NCBI GenBank assembly: GCA_035299505.1
Contig: DATGWL010000110.1
Span: 1-64,000, forward strand
Length of the DNA stretch: 64,000 nt
Direction of reading: 5' to 3'
DNA from: M3007 sp035299505
Lineage (GTDB): Bacteria > Bacteroidota > Bacteroidia > Chitinophagales > Saprospiraceae
Part shown: positions 62,673 through 64,000 of the stretch, one piece after another
Position numbering within the stretch: position 1 is the stretch's first letter
How the letters are laid out: the number at the start of each line of letters is the position of its first letter
Notes under the pieces: model-generated
The model's input: the letters and a program-made list of their open reading frames with translations, nothing else
Told to the model about the DNA's origin: nothing
Database searches by the model: none
Position numbers and translations under genes: made by a program

Positions 62673-63184
62673 ATTTAGTTGCTTATAGTATTGGTTCTTC
62701 GTTATTTCTTATGGGCAACCACAAGATGATAGGTGTAATGGGTGCCTAATTTTGATATTCGACCCATGTAAAGTCATGAAAAGTCATATTATCAAGATCA
62801 GCATTATTGCTCATTTGAGCCCTGCCTGTGTCTTCCAGCCTCCATAGCACCGCAAAAGCCGGGCGCGGCAAAAATAATACAACAGACTTCCAATGAACAT
62901 CAGGGATAAGAACAGTAACTTTCGCAGCTCCAAATATCTTAAATTTTTGACTTCTCTGGATCTTTCGCTGCATTCAAGATGACGTTTTTTAGCCACTCAC
63001 GGACGTAGTTATTCCCGAAGAAGTCGGGAAGACCCGAGTGTGGCGGAAAAATATTATATGCAGTTTTGAAACTTGAATCCGCATGAAATTAATTATAAAA
63101 ACCGGACAATGTATTAAAAAAACAATAGATTCCGTAAGTGACAAAAAAACAGAAAAACAATATGTCTATTAATAAAAATCGATA
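62673..63184. other. Repeat-rich intergenic region
   Basis: About 510 bases without a credible gene. It contains the first copy of an 85-bp direct repeat (62899-62983) and the small hairpin TTCCCGA/TCGGGAA (63012-63030). Short frames here are repeat-derived. Confidence 0.55.
62899..62983. repeat. Direct repeat, copy 1
   Basis: Starts ATCAGGGATAAGAACAG and includes CTCCAAATATCTTAAATTTT, TGACTTCT and GGATCTTTCGCTGC. The second copy is at 63380-63465, in the same orientation with a few substitutions. Confidence 0.85.
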
Positions 63185-63370
63185 TTAGCTTTTCCCTTTG
63201 CAATTAAAAATCCTAAATAAGAGATATGGCATATAAATCATTAATGGTACGTTTTTACTAAGAATTAACGCTAAGGACTCATGCGTTTGAGCCCATCTCG
63301 CTATCTCAAGCGCCAAATTAATCGCCCAAAAAGCAAAAATAAGAATGTTATACAAATAATGTTTAGCCAT
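63185..63370 (-). CDS. Possible small membrane protein
   Basis: 61 residues from the ATG at 63368-63370. It has a hydrophobic helix (YNILIFAFWAINLAL) and a second weaker one (LMIYMPYLLFRIF). An in-frame extension upstream runs through the direct repeat and is not favoured. No family recognised; it may be spurious. Confidence 0.35.
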   Translation of the reverse strand: MAKHYLYNILIFAFWAINLALEIARWAQTHESLALILSKNVPLMIYMPYLLFRIFNCKGKS

Positions 63371-63379
63371 TGTTTGAAT

Positions 63380-63465
63380 ATCAGGGATAAGAACAGGCAC
63401 TTCCAGAGCTCCAAATATCTTAAATTTTTGACTTCTCCGGATCTTTCGCTGCGCTGCTAATGACA
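63380..63465. repeat. Direct repeat, copy 2
   Basis: Same orientation as the copy at 62899-62983, about 480 bases apart. The spacer holds the possible small membrane protein gene. Confidence 0.85.
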
Positions 63466-63584
63466 CGCCGTGTTATTGTAGTATAAATGGCAGTCTGTTG
63501 GCCTCTATATGACAATTCTCGTTGTTTTTAGCCCACGATGATTTTCTGACCAAAACCACCGTGGGCCATCAAGCCGCACGCTTT

Positions 63585-63663
63585 CTGCGAAAATCTGCGG
63601 GAAACCCCTCGTACGTTAGGTTTCCCGCAGATTTTCGCAGATTTCACCCGCAGATTTTCGCAG
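63585..63663. repeat. 22-bp perfect inverted repeat plus third half-copy
   Basis: CTGCGAAAATCTGCGGGAAACC-type arm (positions 63585-63606) is exactly complemented at 63619-63640 around a 12-base loop. The half-site CCCGCAGATTTTCGCAG occurs again at 63647-63663. The region 63371-63810 otherwise shows no gene. Confidence 0.85.
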
Positions 63664-63810
63664 AGGCGTTCGGTTTGGGTTTGGTTGTGGGGATTGGGGC
63701 AAGTCAATTGTCCAGCATCAGCTTTGCTTGTTATTTCAGTACTTCAAGAGGAGATTGTTACGGCGGAAAAATCTTGGTCGGACACGCTTTTTGGGAGATT
63801 ACATGATTCT

Positions 63811-64000
63811 TCAATAACCATTTTTAAGGTAATTGGCTATTAAAAGCACTTCAAAATCATTTAAAGACCTACATAAATTAGGATCTCTCATCATATGCTT
63901 AGGATCGCAAAGAACTAGCTTAAGATTTGTATTAGTTATTGGGAGATTAGTTTTTAATTCCTCAAAAAAAGAGGGAGGTGCGTAGTGGCAATCTGCACAG
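63811..64000 (-). CDS. Truncated gene running off the right edge
   Basis: An open frame enters from the window end and stops at TGA (63811-63813), giving 62 residues with no start codon in the window. The visible C-terminal part contains CADCHYAPPSFFEEL, LVLCDPKHMMRDP and DFEVLLIANYLKNGY. The coding-like composition and the unbroken frame support a real gene. No family recognised; the CxxCH may be a coincidence. Confidence 0.5.
   Translation of the reverse strand, partial: CADCHYAPPSFFEELKTNLPITNTNLKLVLCDPKHMMRDPNLCRSLNDFEVLLIANYLKNGY

Noticed and set aside
62746..62996. Two short minus-strand frames
   Set aside because: They run through the 85-bp direct repeat, and the similar peptide in the second copy (63371-63466) shows that they are repeat translations.
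63522..63806. 94-residue plus-strand frame
   Set aside because: It is largely made of the CGCAGATTTTCGCAG repeat and lacks domain features.

Overview
The window looks like chromosomal DNA of a Bacteroidota bacterium, most likely from the Saprospiria (Haliscomenobacter/Lewinella-like). This rests on many secreted proteins ending in type IX secretion sorting domains (type A ending in a YPNP-led beta domain, type B of the CHU_C gliding type), on absent Shine-Dalgarno sites, on occasional TAnnTTTG-like -7 boxes, and on Bacteroidota families such as DUF4783, choice-of-anchor V and DUF7619-like proteins. I found no tRNA, rRNA, CRISPR array or transposase gene.

Layout. 1-12.5 kb: two large secreted proteins on the minus strand, a plus-strand gene of an unrecognised family, a MORN-like secreted protein, a delta-60 repeat protein and a TMTC-like membrane/TPR protein. 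12.6-20.2 kb: a five-gene plus-strand operon of two CotH-kinase/lamin-tail secreted proteins, an HlyD-like protein, a VTC-type polyphosphate polymerase domain protein and a DUF4956 membrane protein; this is the most coherent candidate system here. 20.2-30.4 kb: urocanate hydratase, a lipoprotein, a PA0069-type radical SAM protein, an EF-G paralogue, a rifampin ADP-ribosyltransferase and small secreted proteins. 30.7-42.6 kb: a sterol-desaturase/copper-monooxygenase fusion, PKD and dockerin-like T9SS cargo, a second copy of the unrecognised family and an M36 fungalysin-type metalloprotease. 42.8-62 kb: ribose-phosphate pyrophosphokinase, a rhodanese, an outer-membrane barrel, a 1974-residue type B cargo protein, a triple-PDZ protein, GNAT, a GT-C membrane protein and an alpha-2-macroglobulin-like protein carrying a TonB-plug-like insert. 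62-64 kb: AT-rich, repeat-filled, poorly coding edge with a truncated gene running off the end.

The most striking non-coding layer is a set of large inverted repeats between genes. One has perfect 86-bp arms at 46133-46332, and a diverged sibling sharing its core lies at 25.05-25.26 kb. Both are wrapped in inverted arrays of 7-bp units. A second class uses 8-bp units (23 kb and 30.5 kb), and a free-standing hairpin with perfect 42-bp arms lies at 38.8 kb. Three genes have their stop codons inside such arms.

The genes suggest a surface-oriented heterotroph that exports adhesins, proteases and oxidoreductases through T9SS (whose machinery is not in the window), with histidine catabolism and nucleotide synthesis as housekeeping.
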